Of a DNA stretch of 33,415 nt, positions 1 to 7,862 are shown one piece after another; positions within the stretch are counted from its first letter, which is position 1, and each line of letters opens with the position of its first letter. The position numbers were made by a program, and so were the translations under genes. The notes beneath the pieces were generated by a model. It searched no databases. It saw only the letters and a program-made list of their open reading frames with translations, and was not told the DNA's origin. The DNA lies in assembly GCA_002789955.1 (NCBI GenBank), contig PFUG01000245.1, positions 1,983 to 35,397 on the forward strand. The letters are read 5' to 3'. This DNA comes from Deltaproteobacteria bacterium CG_4_9_14_3_um_filter_63_12 (lineage in GTDB: Bacteria > Myxococcota_A > Bradymonadia > UBA4248 > UM-FILTER-63-12).

Positions 1-81
1 TCGTCGAAGCAGACCGACGCTGCCATCACGCCTCTGGCGATGCTCAGATGGGCAGGTTGTTTCCTGACGACGCCTAAGCAC

Positions 82-2913
82 TTACTGAGGCCGCGCGTCG
101 AGCTTCATGACCTGCAGCGCCCACACCGCGGTCTCGCTCAAGATCGGGTCGGGATCACCGACGGCGTGGTGCGCGGCCTCGCCAGCCGCAGGATGAACGA
201 GCTTCGTCGCGCAATAAATGGCGCAGGCGCGGATCCAGTGGTGTCGGTCATCCACTCGCCGTGCGAGGACATCGTCGATCTGCTTGTCCAGGCCGAGCTG
301 CGTGCCGACGGCACCGAGCGCGACCTTGATCTCATCGTTGGGGTCAAGGGTCAGGAAGGGCAAGAGAAGCTCGAAGAGCGGCCGATCCGCGAGGTTCTCG
401 AGGGCCTCGATGGCGTAGGCCCGAGCCACGGGGTCGGAGCTGAAGCAATAGGTCCGGATCGTGTCGAAATCCGGGTGCTGTGAGGCAAAGCCGACGATCT
501 CGATGACGATTTCCAGCGCCTCCTTGCGCCGATCGTTCAACGCCAAGTAGAACAGCTCCAAGGACCGCTCGTCGTCCTTTCCCTCCCCGTACTCCTCCTG
601 CAGCAGGTGCCGGTCTCTGAGAGTTCGGTAGGCCTCGGTCAGCTCGTCTCTGGCGACCTCGATGAGGAACGTTCGATAGCGCCGGCCGCACAGGCTCAGC
701 GCTTCGGCGGAGAGGATGCGCTCGTCGTGAGGTTTGGCGGGATCGTTGAGGGCGCTCTGCAGCAGATCGACGTTGTCGACAGCGTGATTCGAGAGGAAGT
801 GCGCAGCGCGATTGCGCAGCCCAGAGGGCAGCCCCTCCGCCGCGCGCAGCATGGGGCCGACCGCGAACGGCGAGGCAATGCGCAGCAGTGTGTCGATCAG
901 CTGCAGACGCACGGCGGGTTTGTGGCCGGTGAGCTCACGGACGATCTCGTCGACCAGAAAGTCGCAGCTGGGATCGACGCGTTCGTTGAGCGTGCGAGCC
1001 GTGAGCAGCCGCACCTCCTCGTCGGGATCGCTGAGCAGAGGAGTCAACATTCGCAAGTGCCGGCGATCTCCGAGCCGCGCGAGCACCGCCACCGCGTGCC
1101 CGCGCGAGCGGGCGTCTTCGTGGTGCAACAAGCGATGCAGCTCTGACGCCCCCTTGGCCACGTACATGAGGTCCCAGTGGGTGCAGAGTGCAGCGATGGC
1201 TTCGCGGCGTATGTCGCCGCTCTCATCGTCGAGCGCGGCGATCACCAGCGCCATGTCTGCGTCTGGAACCGAGGCCAGCGCGCGGATGGCGGCGGCGCGG
1301 ACGCGGCTGTTCGGGCTCGACAGGAAGGGCAGGGTGTCTGGGATCGACACGGAGCGGGTCTCGGGAGCCCACTTGGCCAACAGATTGAGCAGCTCCGCAG
1401 TCAGCTCGGGCTCGTCGTGCGAGAGACGAGTTCTGACCGACGCGATGGCGCGGACCGGCTCGACGGCGTAGAGGGTCTCGGCCGCGAAACAGACCAGCTC
1501 GGCGTCCTTGGATGCCAGCTGCTCGTTCAACAAGGCCATCGATTCGCTGGTCGCCATCCCGACGTCGACGCCCACATCTTCAGGGTCGAAGGTGCGGGTG
1601 CGAATGCGCTCGACGATGGCTTTCGGGTAGGCAGAGCGCGTGACCAATGCCACGGCGATGTAGCCCAGACAGACGAACAAGCCGCCCACACAGACGATGG
1701 CGGCGGAGCCGTGCGAGCCGATGGCGGCCATGAGCACCGACTCGGGCGAGCCAAAGAGGTAGAGCAGTCCCGCTGCGGTAGCCGCGGCGATGGGCTTCAC
1801 AGCGCCCTCGCTGCGGCCGCGGACCTGTTGGGCCACGGCCGGGGCGAGCCCCTTGTAGAGGAGCTTCTCGTTGGTCTCCTCGACGACGTTGCGGCTTTGA
1901 ATCAGGAGGAACGAGGCGACGGCGACGCCGAGCACCGGGGCGACGAGGACGGAGATGAAGACGCTGATCGAGAGCAGCGGCTGGACCACCGTGATGTTGC
2001 GCACGCCCAGCGACGAGGCCAATCTCGGCAGGACCAAGAAGCTCAACGTGAAGTTTGCGGCCGAGCTCACGGCTGACCAGAAGCCGAGGAATTCGGTCAG
2101 CGAGTCCGTGTCGGTATAGTTGCGGCTGAAGATGTCGAAATAGACATACTCGGCCAGGAACAGGACGACCGCGCCCACGAACGAGAGGCCGACGATGCCA
2201 AAGACCAGGGGACGCTCGACGATGGCCGCCTTGAGGCGACGCAGCGCGCCCCCTCTCTTGGCGCCCAGGCGTCTACTGGGTTTGCGGCTGCGCGGTGACG
2301 AGTCGCTGGACTGGACCACCTTGAGGTGTCTCTGGACCGCCCGAATGAATGCCAGGTTCAGCAACTCGATGCCGAACCAAAGGTAGAGCAGATTCTCGGT
2401 AGAGATCACCCCAGCCATGGTGCTCGTCGCAAATCCTGCGACGATTCCGCCAAGGCTCGCCGCGGCGAAGAGCTGAGGAAAGGCGCGTTTGGACTCGCGA
2501 ATGGTGAAGTAACGGCTGGCGAAGGTCCAAAACTCGTTGAGGAGAAAGGTCTGCACGACTGGGGTCGCGATCATCAGCGTGAAGCTGCCGACCGAAGAGT
2601 TGAAGTGGTTGAGCGTGGCGAGGCCCAACACCATCGCGCCGCAGAGGATGATGACCGGCGCAAAGCCACGGCTGGTGGAGTCCTTCGCGCTGAAGCGCTC
2701 ATAAACGATGGTGAGCGGCAGCATCGTGGCTGCCAAGCCCAGGCGCGCGGTGGGCAGCATCGCGACGCCGTGGGTCGAGAAGAACAGCGAGTCCGTGATG
2801 TTTTGCAACATCATGAGACCGCCGAAGAGGTGGAGGTTGAAGACGAAGAAGAGGCTCGTCTTGCTCCACTTCAACCCTAGGCGAGGCGACGATGACAGCG
2901 CGTCTTCACTCAT
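82..2913 (-). CDS. MFS/nucleotide-transporter-like membrane protein fused to HEAT repeats
   Basis: The first ~430 residues hold about a dozen hydrophobic segments in an MFS-like arrangement, similar to the Npt/ATP-ADP translocase-like transporters of bacteria. Residues ~470 to 940 are soluble and helical, with repeated Leu/Ala-rich helix pairs of about 30 residues (for example RVRAAAIRALASVPDADMA and EVRLLTARTLNERV), which are HEAT repeats. The track ORF begins at 2961, but the ATG at 2913 (MSEDALSSS) is the more likely start, giving 943 aa. No strong Shine-Dalgarno precedes it. In related proteins, as I recall them, such a transporter-HEAT unit often carries a C-terminal cyclic-nucleotide-binding domain. 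Here that module is absent, but a separate cNMP-binding gene lies at 6266. The substrate is unknown. The topology and the HEAT repeats are seen in the sequence; the nucleotide-transport family is inference. Confidence 0.8.
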   Translation of the reverse strand: MSEDALSSSPRLGLKWSKTSLFFVFNLHLFGGLMMLQNITDSLFFSTHGVAMLPTARLGLAATMLPLTIVYERFSAKDSTSRGFAPVIILCGAMVLGLATLNHFNSSVGSFTLMIATPVVQTFLLNEFWTFASRYFTIRESKRAFPQLFAAASLGGIVAGFATSTMAGVISTENLLYLWFGIELLNLAFIRAVQRHLKVVQSSDSSPRSRKPSRRLGAKRGGALRRLKAAIVERPLVFGIVGLSFVGAVVLFLAEYVYFDIFSRNYTDTDSLTEFLGFWSAVSSAANFTLSFLVLPRLASSLGVRNITVVQPLLSISVFISVLVAPVLGVAVASFLLIQSRNVVEETNEKLLYKGLAPAVAQQVRGRSEGAVKPIAAATAAGLLYLFGSPESVLMAAIGSHGSAAIVCVGGLFVCLGYIAVALVTRSAYPKAIVERIRTRTFDPEDVGVDVGMATSESMALLNEQLASKDAELVCFAAETLYAVEPVRAIASVRTRLSHDEPELTAELLNLLAKWAPETRSVSIPDTLPFLSSPNSRVRAAAIRALASVPDADMALVIAALDDESGDIRREAIAALCTHWDLMYVAKGASELHRLLHHEDARSRGHAVAVLARLGDRRHLRMLTPLLSDPDEEVRLLTARTLNERVDPSCDFLVDEIVRELTGHKPAVRLQLIDTLLRIASPFAVGPMLRAAEGLPSGLRNRAAHFLSNHAVDNVDLLQSALNDPAKPHDERILSAEALSLCGRRYRTFLIEVARDELTEAYRTLRDRHLLQEEYGEGKDDERSLELFYLALNDRRKEALEIVIEIVGFASQHPDFDTIRTYCFSSDPVARAYAIEALENLADRPLFELLLPFLTLDPNDEIKVALGAVGTQLGLDKQIDDVLARRVDDRHHWIRACAIYCATKLVHPAAGEAAHHAVGDPDPILSETAVWALQVMKLDARPQ

Positions 2914-2945
2914 GAGGCAGCACTCGCAGGGAGGGGATTGCCGAG

Positions 2946-2990
2946 CCAGTTTTCGCGGCACAACCGCCTGAGAAGACGCGCAAAATCGGT
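2946..2990. repeat. Imperfect dyad, left arm CCAGTTTTCGC, right arm GCGCAAAATCGG
   Basis: The two arms face each other across about 21 bp, starting 32 bp upstream of the transporter start codon. The right arm continues as AAAATCGGTCGTG, a 13-mer identical to the right arm of the perfect dyad at 13272-13316. It could be an operator. The arms are imperfect, so this is tentative. Confidence 0.35.
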
Positions 2991-3566
2991 CGTGGTACGC
3001 GAGGCAAGAAACCCCTCGAACGCCTCGCGTGCTTCGCGCAGGTCGGAGCGCGCCAATTGGTCGCCGGTGGGCAGGCGGAAGCCACCGCGGTCGGCCGCGA
3101 ACCGAAGGTTTCAGCCCTCGCTGCAGTTCGCCAATTCATGTCGATTCTCTTGCCGACGCAACCATAGGTCACCCGTAGGACGCAGTGGAAGGATACTTGG
3201 CGACGACAGCGGAGCAACCGTTGGATTGCTCTGAAATCGGAATTCGCGCGCGACTCGGAACCGAGCTGGCCCGAGCCGCTGGCTTCCCTGCGCGCGATCC
3301 CGCCGAGAAAGCCGTTAAAGCACGCCAGGAAATTTGATGATGGCGGTAGAAGCCTGGTGTAGCGACGCAGAAAGAAACTTTTTTTTGAGGTCAAGAACCC
3401 GACATCGCCCGCCGTTGCTGGGCTTTCGGCGCCGCTTGAAAATTGGGTCATAACTCGCTGTAGCTGTTACGAAATTTGAGTTCGAGATATCCAAAAGATA
3501 AACATTTTTCTGTTCATGATGGGGCGCGCGTCGAGATTTTTAGCGCTCTTGCGTTTCTTTTTTCGC

Positions 3567-3596
3567 TTGACACCCCCGGAAACACATGGTTATGGT
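3567..3596 (+). promoter_or_regulatory. Sigma70-type promoter of the HU gene
   Basis: A consensus -35 TTGACA (3567-3572) is followed after 18 bp by TATGGT (3591-3596). This predicts a transcript start near 3603 and a leader of about 65 nt before the HU ATG. The AT-rich stretch just upstream fits a strong promoter. Confidence 0.6.
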
Positions 3597-3669
3597 CCTG
3601 ATCGTGAGGCCAGATAAGGACTTGCGCCTTATCAAAAATGTGAACCACTTCGCTCAAGGAGAAGAGTAA

Positions 3670-3996
3670 ATGACGAAAGCAGAACTGATTGAAAAAGTGT
3701 ACGAAGGCGCTGACGGCTTGACCAAGAAGCAGACTGCCGATCTCGTCGACAGCGTCTTCGCGGCCCTGTCCGATGCCGTCCGCTCCGGCAACCGCTTCAC
3801 GTACCCCGGTTTCGGCACCTTCACGGTCAAGGATCGAGCTGCCCGTGACGGCCGTAATCCCCGCACCGGCGATGCCATCAAGATTCCTTCGAGCCGCACC
3901 GTCTCCTTCAAGCCGGCCCCCAAGTTCAAGGACACCCTCGGGAAACCGAAGAAGCCCGCCGGCAAGAAAGCTCCTGCTGCTCCCAAGAAGAAGTAA
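3670..3996 (+). CDS. HU/IHF family DNA-binding protein with Lys/Ala/Pro-rich tail
   Basis: The 108-aa protein starts MTKAELIEKV and carries the HU/IHF core: a helical N-terminal half, then GFGTFTVKDRAARDGRNPRTG and the arm IKIPSSRTVSFKPAPKFKDTL. These are family signatures (GFGxF, R-NP-TG, FKPxxxLK). The last ~16 residues (KPKKPAGKKAPAAPKKK) extend beyond the usual ~90-aa HU length and resemble the basic, histone-H1-like tails of HU-type proteins in some high-GC bacteria. An AAGGAG ribosome site lies 8 nt before the ATG. It is expected to compact and bend nucleoid DNA. It is monocistronic, with its own promoter and terminator. Its identity as HU/IHF is secure; which paralogue it is cannot be told. 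Confidence 0.95.
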   Translation: MTKAELIEKVYEGADGLTKKQTADLVDSVFAALSDAVRSGNRFTYPGFGTFTVKDRAARDGRNPRTGDAIKIPSSRTVSFKPAPKFKDTLGKPKKPAGKKAPAAPKKK

Positions 3997-4021
3997 AGAT
4001 CCTAACCGATCTTGAATGAAT

Positions 4022-4053
4022 AAGGCCGAAAGCGAATGCTGACGGCCTTTTTC
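4022..4053 (+). terminator. Rho-independent terminator after the HU gene
   Basis: AAGGCCG (4022-4028) pairs with CGGCCTT (4043-4049) and is followed by a T-rich run (TTTTTCATTTCTTT). It sits 25 bp after the HU stop codon and closes the gene. Confidence 0.75.
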
Positions 4054-4337
4054 ATTTCTTTCGTGCCTTGCAGCCTTTTACAACGAGATCGCGCAAGGTC
4101 AGATTTTCCCGTGGTACGGAAATTTTCCTCAAAATAAGTATTCATTGCTGTCAATATTACTGCCACTCTCGCCGACCCTTCCAAGACCGCCCAAAACTCC
4201 TCTCTAACGCAAAATTGCGCCAGCCAGAGTCGCGGCATGGCGAGTCGAGACACACTCGCTTCGCGAGCCATCGAGCGGAGTGAGCCAAGAACCCCCAAGC
4301 TCAGCCATTGACGCACCTGTCACAAGTCGATTCCGCG
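4054..4337. other. Convergent intergenic region between HU and murJ
   Basis: No gene is seen. The left half is less GC-rich than the rest. Around 4105-4128 is an imperfect dyad (ATTTTCCCGT-ggt-ACGGAAAT), and CTCGC-ttc-GCGAG lies at 4255-4267. No clear U-tract terminator for murJ is visible on the minus strand. Confidence 0.4.
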
Positions 4338-5936
4338 TCAACGGCCTCGCTTGCGCACCAGCTTTGCACGCACCCGGCTGCTCAGGCGGGACCAGTCGCT
4401 TGGCACCAGCACACGCGCCAGGCCCGCAGCCACCGCCCCACCGAGCACTCCACCTACCGTCACCCGCAACAGCGCGTCCAACGACACCCCCCAAGACGGC
4501 AGCAACAACATCCATCTGCACATGAGCGCCGCCACCAGCGAGCCACCACCCGCGATGACCAAGCCGCGCAGCGTACTGTCCAACAGCGAACGCAGGCTCA
4601 TCGCCCGGTTGCTGCGCTTGTAGGCCAGCACCGTCACCAAGGCCTGGGTCGTGATCCCGATCGTCGCCGCCAGCGCCAGCCCAGACGCCCCCATCCGGTC
4701 GCCCAACGTCATATAGAGGGGCACGCTCCCCAATGTTACGACAGTGCTCAAGGCCATGGGGGTGAGGGTGTTCTGCTCTGCATAGAATCCCCGCGCCGCA
4801 ACCATCTGGACGCCCCATGAGGCAATCCCCAGCGCAAACAACTCCAGCACCGCCGTCGCACGCGCCGAGTCTAAAGCCGTGAACGCCCCCCGCTGGTAGA
4901 CCAGCGTCACAGTGGGCTCCGCCAGCGCGACCATCAGGCCGCCTGCCGTCAGCGCCAACAATATGACGTAGTGCAACGAGCGGGTCAGCATCATCGCCAG
5001 CTCGTCGCGCTTCCCCTCGCCGGCCAGCCTCGACAGGAAGGGCAGCGCCGCCTGGCTCGCCGCCTGGCCGATCACCGCGATGGGCACCAACATCAGTCGG
5101 CGTCCGTAGTTCAGCCAGCTGATCGTTCCCGTCTCCATCGCGCTGCCGAGAATGCGGCCAAACCACTCATCCAAAGTGACCAAGCTCACGCCCAGCATCA
5201 GCGGGATCGTCAGCAGGACGTACCTGCGGAACTCCACCTCTCGCCAGGCGAAGTGTGGCCGGTACTGCAGGCGGTCGCGGGCCAAGTAGAGCGACAGCCC
5301 AAACGGCCCGATCACTGCGCCGATTAGGGCGCCGACTGCAAACCCCGCCATCCCCATGCTCGAACCGAGCAGCAGCCCGAAGAAAATGATGCTCCCGTTG
5401 TAGACCAGCGGCGCCAGCGTCGCCGCTGCAAAGCGGCCTTGCGCCATCAACGTCGCCAGGATCAGGCCGCCGATGTAGTGGAAAAACTGACACGGCAAGA
5501 CGATCCGAGTCATCTCCACGGTCAGCTGGGTTGCGGCCGGGCCGAAGTCCGGAAAGAGCAGGTGGATGAAGTATTCGGTGAACACCTCGGCGACCACGAT
5601 GCCTGCGAGGAGGACGCCGCCCATCACGGTGGCGATGGTCGAGAAGAGCTTCCACCCCACGCTCTCTCGGTCCTGCGCGAGGCAGGCGCCAAACAAAGGG
5701 ATGAACGTGATCGACAGCGTTCCCCCGGCCAAAAAGTAGTTCATCAAGTCGGGCAGCAGAAACGCCGCGTTGTAAGCATCCGTCGCGACGCCCGCTCCCT
5801 GCTGGTAGGCGATCACCGCCTCGCGCACGTAGCCCAACACACGCGACAGCAGAATGCCCACTGACAGCATCAGCGCAGCGATCCCTACTCGCTTACCGTG
5901 CAGCGCGCTGACGGCTCGGTGGCTGAGCTCACTCAT
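4338..5936 (-). CDS. murJ: Lipid II flippase MurJ (MviN family)
   Basis: The 532-aa polytopic membrane protein has about 14 hydrophobic segments. The N-terminal stretch SVGILLSRVLGYVREAVIAY followed by TDAYNAAFLLPDLM and GTLSITFIPLF is the MurJ/MviN signature. It moves lipid-linked peptidoglycan precursor (lipid II) across the inner membrane. The length is normal for the family. The start MSELSH has no good ribosome site of its own. Instead an 18-codon ORF with an AAAGGAG site ends inside the murJ start (ATGAGTGA overlap), so translation may be coupled. MurJ is normally essential. The identity is well supported by family motifs. Confidence 0.93.
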   Translation of the reverse strand: MSELSHRAVSALHGKRVGIAALMLSVGILLSRVLGYVREAVIAYQQGAGVATDAYNAAFLLPDLMNYFLAGGTLSITFIPLFGACLAQDRESVGWKLFSTIATVMGGVLLAGIVVAEVFTEYFIHLLFPDFGPAATQLTVEMTRIVLPCQFFHYIGGLILATLMAQGRFAAATLAPLVYNGSIIFFGLLLGSSMGMAGFAVGALIGAVIGPFGLSLYLARDRLQYRPHFAWREVEFRRYVLLTIPLMLGVSLVTLDEWFGRILGSAMETGTISWLNYGRRLMLVPIAVIGQAASQAALPFLSRLAGEGKRDELAMMLTRSLHYVILLALTAGGLMVALAEPTVTLVYQRGAFTALDSARATAVLELFALGIASWGVQMVAARGFYAEQNTLTPMALSTVVTLGSVPLYMTLGDRMGASGLALAATIGITTQALVTVLAYKRSNRAMSLRSLLDSTLRGLVIAGGGSLVAALMCRWMLLLPSWGVSLDALLRVTVGGVLGGAVAAGLARVLVPSDWSRLSSRVRAKLVRKRGR

Positions 5937-5985
5937 CGAGCTGCGCCATCACGTGCACCGGGAATTGGCTCATCTGGGCTGCCAT
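5929..5985 (-). CDS. Putative 18-aa leader peptide overlapping the murJ start
   Basis: This small ORF encodes MAAQMSQFPVHVMAQLDE and stops at TGA within ATGAGTGA, so it overlaps the murJ start by 8 nt in another frame. AAGGAG lies 4 nt before its ATG, and murJ has no comparable site. The site lies almost wholly within the 3' arm of a perfect 15-bp hairpin. The peptide has no recognisable family. It may serve only to load ribosomes for murJ. Short ORFs occur by chance, so confidence is moderate at best. Confidence 0.35.
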   Translation of the reverse strand: MAAQMSQFPVHVMAQLDE

Positions 5986-5990
5986 GCCAC

Positions 5991-6024
5991 TCCTTTCGCT
6001 CGCAATCCGTTGCGAGCGAAAGGA
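5991..6024 (-). promoter_or_regulatory. Perfect 15-bp hairpin in the murJ leader covering a ribosome site
   Basis: TCCTTTCGCTCGCAA (5991-6005) pairs perfectly with TTGCGAGCGAAAGGA (6010-6024) around a 4-nt loop. On the murJ strand the 3' arm contains AAAGGA, the start of the ribosome site of the leader ORF. No U-tract follows on the minus strand, so a terminator is unlikely. A perfect 15-bp arm is not expected by chance in 33 kb. Confidence 0.6.
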
Positions 6025-6070
6025 TTTGTCTCGTCCGCCGGACCAGTCTTGAGCGCCGAACCGACCGCAA

Positions 6071-6099
6071 GATATCTCAACTCGCTCGAGTTATGGCAA
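6071..6099 (-). promoter_or_regulatory. Candidate murJ promoter with palindrome in the spacer
   Basis: On the minus strand TTGCCA (6094-6099) is followed after 17 bp by GATATC (6071-6076), a weak -10. The spacer holds an inverted repeat AACTCG-ct-CGAGTT (6079-6092), which could be an operator. Transcripts from here would contain the hairpin leader. Confidence 0.3.
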
Positions 6100-6203
6100 G
6101 GACGCCGCTCAGCGCAGGTCATGAGCGCTCGTGCGTGATCCCTAGGCTTGCCCCACGAGGGCCACATTGGGTACGCTCCACCGTCGCACAGGCCGCTCCA
6201 TTT

Positions 6204-6242
6204 GGTTCGTAGGCGTGGTTCGTAGGCGTGGTTCGTAGGGGC
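6204..6242. repeat. Three tandem 13-bp repeats (GGTTCGTAGGCGT)
   Basis: Two exact copies (6204-6216, 6217-6229) and a third ending GGGGC (6230-6242) stand just upstream of the cyclic-nucleotide-binding gene. A period of 13 bp is not helical, so this may be slippage-prone DNA or a spaced regulator site. Confidence 0.8.
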
Positions 6243-6257
6243 GGCCGGCGGCCGCCC
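6239..6257. repeat. GC-only inverted repeat GGGCGGCC-ggc-GGCCGCCC
   Basis: The perfect 8-bp arms with a 3-nt loop lie 8 bp before the GTG at 6266. In RNA this would be a very stable hairpin close to that start. It either hinders initiation there or argues for the downstream start at 6317. Confidence 0.6.
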
Positions 6258-6265
6258 TCGGGCAA

Positions 6266-6766
6266 GTGCTGACGCAGAAGCCAGAACCCGTTCGAAGACC
6301 TCGAGGTTTCATTGACGTGAAGCTGACCACCCTCGAAAAAGTGCTCCACCTGAGGCGGGTTCCTCTCTTCTCCGAGATGACCGGGCGCGAGCTGAGGCAG
6401 GTCGCCGAGATCGCTGCAGAAGAGGTCTTTCCTCCCAAGGAACGCATCTTTAGCGAGGGTGACCCAGGGTCCAAGCTCTATATCTTGGTCGAAGGCGTCG
6501 TCGAGATCTCCCTCGAAGGAACCTTGCTCGCCGAGGTCGGCGTGGGAAACTTCTTCGGCGAAATGAGCATCTTCGACAAAGAGCCCCGCTCCGCCAGCGC
6601 CACGACCAAGAACAAGGTCGTCAGTCTGACGCTGAGCAGCTCCGATTTCCGTGAGCTGGTCTTCGTCTTTCCGTCGGTCGTCTTCCCGATCTTGCAGCAC
6701 ATCAGCCGCAATCTTCGCAAGGCAAACGCCGAGGTCCGCGCGCTGAGCCAGGAGCAGAAACGCTGA
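6266..6766 (+). CDS. Cyclic-nucleotide-binding domain protein
   Basis: A 166-aa protein made almost wholly of one cNMP-binding domain: LRRVPLFSEMTGRELRQVAEIA, FPPKERIFSEGDPGSKLYILVEGVVEI, then the phosphate-binding cassette region FFGEMSIFDKEPRSASA. The usual cassette ends R-(S/A)-A-S/T, which fits. A final helix (RKANAEVRALSQEQKR) follows. There is no HTH domain, so it is not a CRP-type regulator by itself. The GTG at 6266 has no good ribosome site and sits behind a strong GC hairpin. A GTG at 6317 (VKLTTLEKVL) has GAGG 10 nt upstream and may be the true start. The LTTLEKVLxLRxVPLF opening resembles cNMP modules found on HEAT-repeat transporters, such as the gene at 82-2913. Confidence 0.85.
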   Translation: MLTQKPEPVRRPRGFIDVKLTTLEKVLHLRRVPLFSEMTGRELRQVAEIAAEEVFPPKERIFSEGDPGSKLYILVEGVVEISLEGTLLAEVGVGNFFGEMSIFDKEPRSASATTKNKVVSLTLSSSDFRELVFVFPSVVFPILQHISRNLRKANAEVRALSQEQKR

Positions 6767-6788
6767 GCGCCAAAGAACGAGGAGACTC

Positions 6789-7862
6789 CTACTCTCGGTA
6801 GTGCTCTGCGAAGTCCAGGAGAAGCGGCAACGCGGGGTCGAACTGCTCGGGCAGTGCGCCGAAGCCCAGGCGAATCGTCCCTGGTTCGCCAAAGAACGAG
6901 CCAGGAGCCAGGGCACAGTCGTGAGCGGCCATGAACACACGCGCGAAGCGCTGGTCGTCCTCGACCCCCAAGAGCTCGACGCTGGCGATGATGAGCTCCC
7001 CAGCGGGCCGCAGCCAAGCCAGCCTCGAGCTCTCGGCCAGCGCCTGGTCGACGCGGTCTGCTCGACCAGCGACGTGGGCGGAGACGACACGATAGTGGGC
7101 TCCAAGGTCCTCGAGTGCGGTCAACGCGACGGCTGAGACCGCCGAGGGGAACAGCCCCGGCGTGTAGTACTGGGCTCGCTCGAGCTGTTCAGCGAGCAGC
7201 GGTGGAGCCGCGACCCAACCGCAGCGAGCGAAATCAAAGCCGTAAGCCTTGGTGAGGCTCGAAACGATGCAGACGTTCTGCGCAACCCCCCAGGCGCTCA
7301 CCGCCCCCGGGATAAAAGGCGTATAGACCTCGTCGACGACGAGCCAGGCCGGAGCCACCGCCTCGGCCAACGCCCTGATGACCCCTGGTGAATCGTATTG
7401 CCCGGAGGGGTTGTGAGGGTTGGTCACCACCACGCAGGCACAGCCACGCGACAGCCGATGGGCTTGCTCGAGAGAGGCTCCGAGGCTGTAGCGCTCTTGG
7501 CGGATTCTCCGAAACGAGCGCAGCTCGGCACCGAAGGCTTCGAAGCTCCTCCAGAGGGGCTCATAGGCCGGCGACTCCACCAGGACTGGACCGCTTCGTC
7601 CCAACGCCAAGGCGAGCAAGAAGATGCCGTTGGTCGCGCCAAGGGTGGGAAAGACGCAGGCGAGCTCGGCTCCGCAATGTTCGGCGAGACGCTCGCGCAG
7701 CGCCAAATTGGTCTCGTGCGCCGAGGCACGGAGCCAGCGGGCAGCATCGAACCGTGCCGGCAGCGCAGTGCCTTGCCAGGGCAGGCCACTGGTGGCCAGA
7801 TCGAACTTCGTTTGGTGAAAATAGCGGACAGCCCAATCTTGGAGGTAGGCGATCTTGTTCAT
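6789..7862 (-). CDS. PLP-dependent aminotransferase, class I/II fold
   Basis: The 357-aa protein starts at ATG 7862 (MNKIAYLQDWA), because the longer track ORF runs back through the upstream gene. Fold-type I landmarks appear in order: LGATNGIFLLALAL (cofactor loop), VVTNPHNPSGQ, WLVVDEVYTPF, and SSLTKAYGFDFARCGW with the PLP lysine at K205. IRLGFG near the C-terminus holds the carboxylate-binding Arg. This is the class I/II aminotransferase pattern (the aspartate/histidinol-phosphate/MalY group). The exact substrate cannot be read from the motifs. Its ATG overlaps the TGA of the NYN gene (ATGA), so the two are very probably translationally coupled. It converges with the cNMP gene, with a 22-bp gap. 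Confidence 0.88.
   Translation of the reverse strand: MNKIAYLQDWAVRYFHQTKFDLATSGLPWQGTALPARFDAARWLRASAHETNLALRERLAEHCGAELACVFPTLGATNGIFLLALALGRSGPVLVESPAYEPLWRSFEAFGAELRSFRRIRQERYSLGASLEQAHRLSRGCACVVVTNPHNPSGQYDSPGVIRALAEAVAPAWLVVDEVYTPFIPGAVSAWGVAQNVCIVSSLTKAYGFDFARCGWVAAPPLLAEQLERAQYYTPGLFPSAVSAVALTALEDLGAHYRVVSAHVAGRADRVDQALAESSRLAWLRPAGELIIASVELLGVEDDQRFARVFMAAHDCALAPGSFFGEPGTIRLGFGALPEQFDPALPLLLDFAEHYRE

Larger units (their letters stand above)
2914..3669. other. Long divergent intergenic region between the transporter and HU genes
   Basis: About 750 bp with no convincing gene. The 181-aa minus-strand ORF here overlaps the transporter start, and its composition looks non-coding. The region holds an imperfect dyad (2946-2990), a short inverted repeat CTCGG-aa-CCGAG (3254-3265) inside a motif repeated near 31.6 kb, an AT-rich stretch around 3470-3540, and the HU promoter and leader at its right end. 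Confidence 0.6.

Noticed and set aside
1177-2076. 299-aa plus-strand ORF opposite the transporter gene
   Set aside because: It is antisense to a clear transporter-HEAT gene and its composition is the shadow of GC-rich codons (Arg/Gly/Asp/His-rich); no ribosome site or family motif.
2906-3451. 181-aa minus-strand ORF upstream of the transporter
   Set aside because: Overlaps the transporter start, has no family motif and sits in a regulatory-looking region.
4204-5166. 320-aa minus-strand ORF
   Set aside because: Overlaps murJ in another frame; Gly/Ala/Asp-rich shadow.
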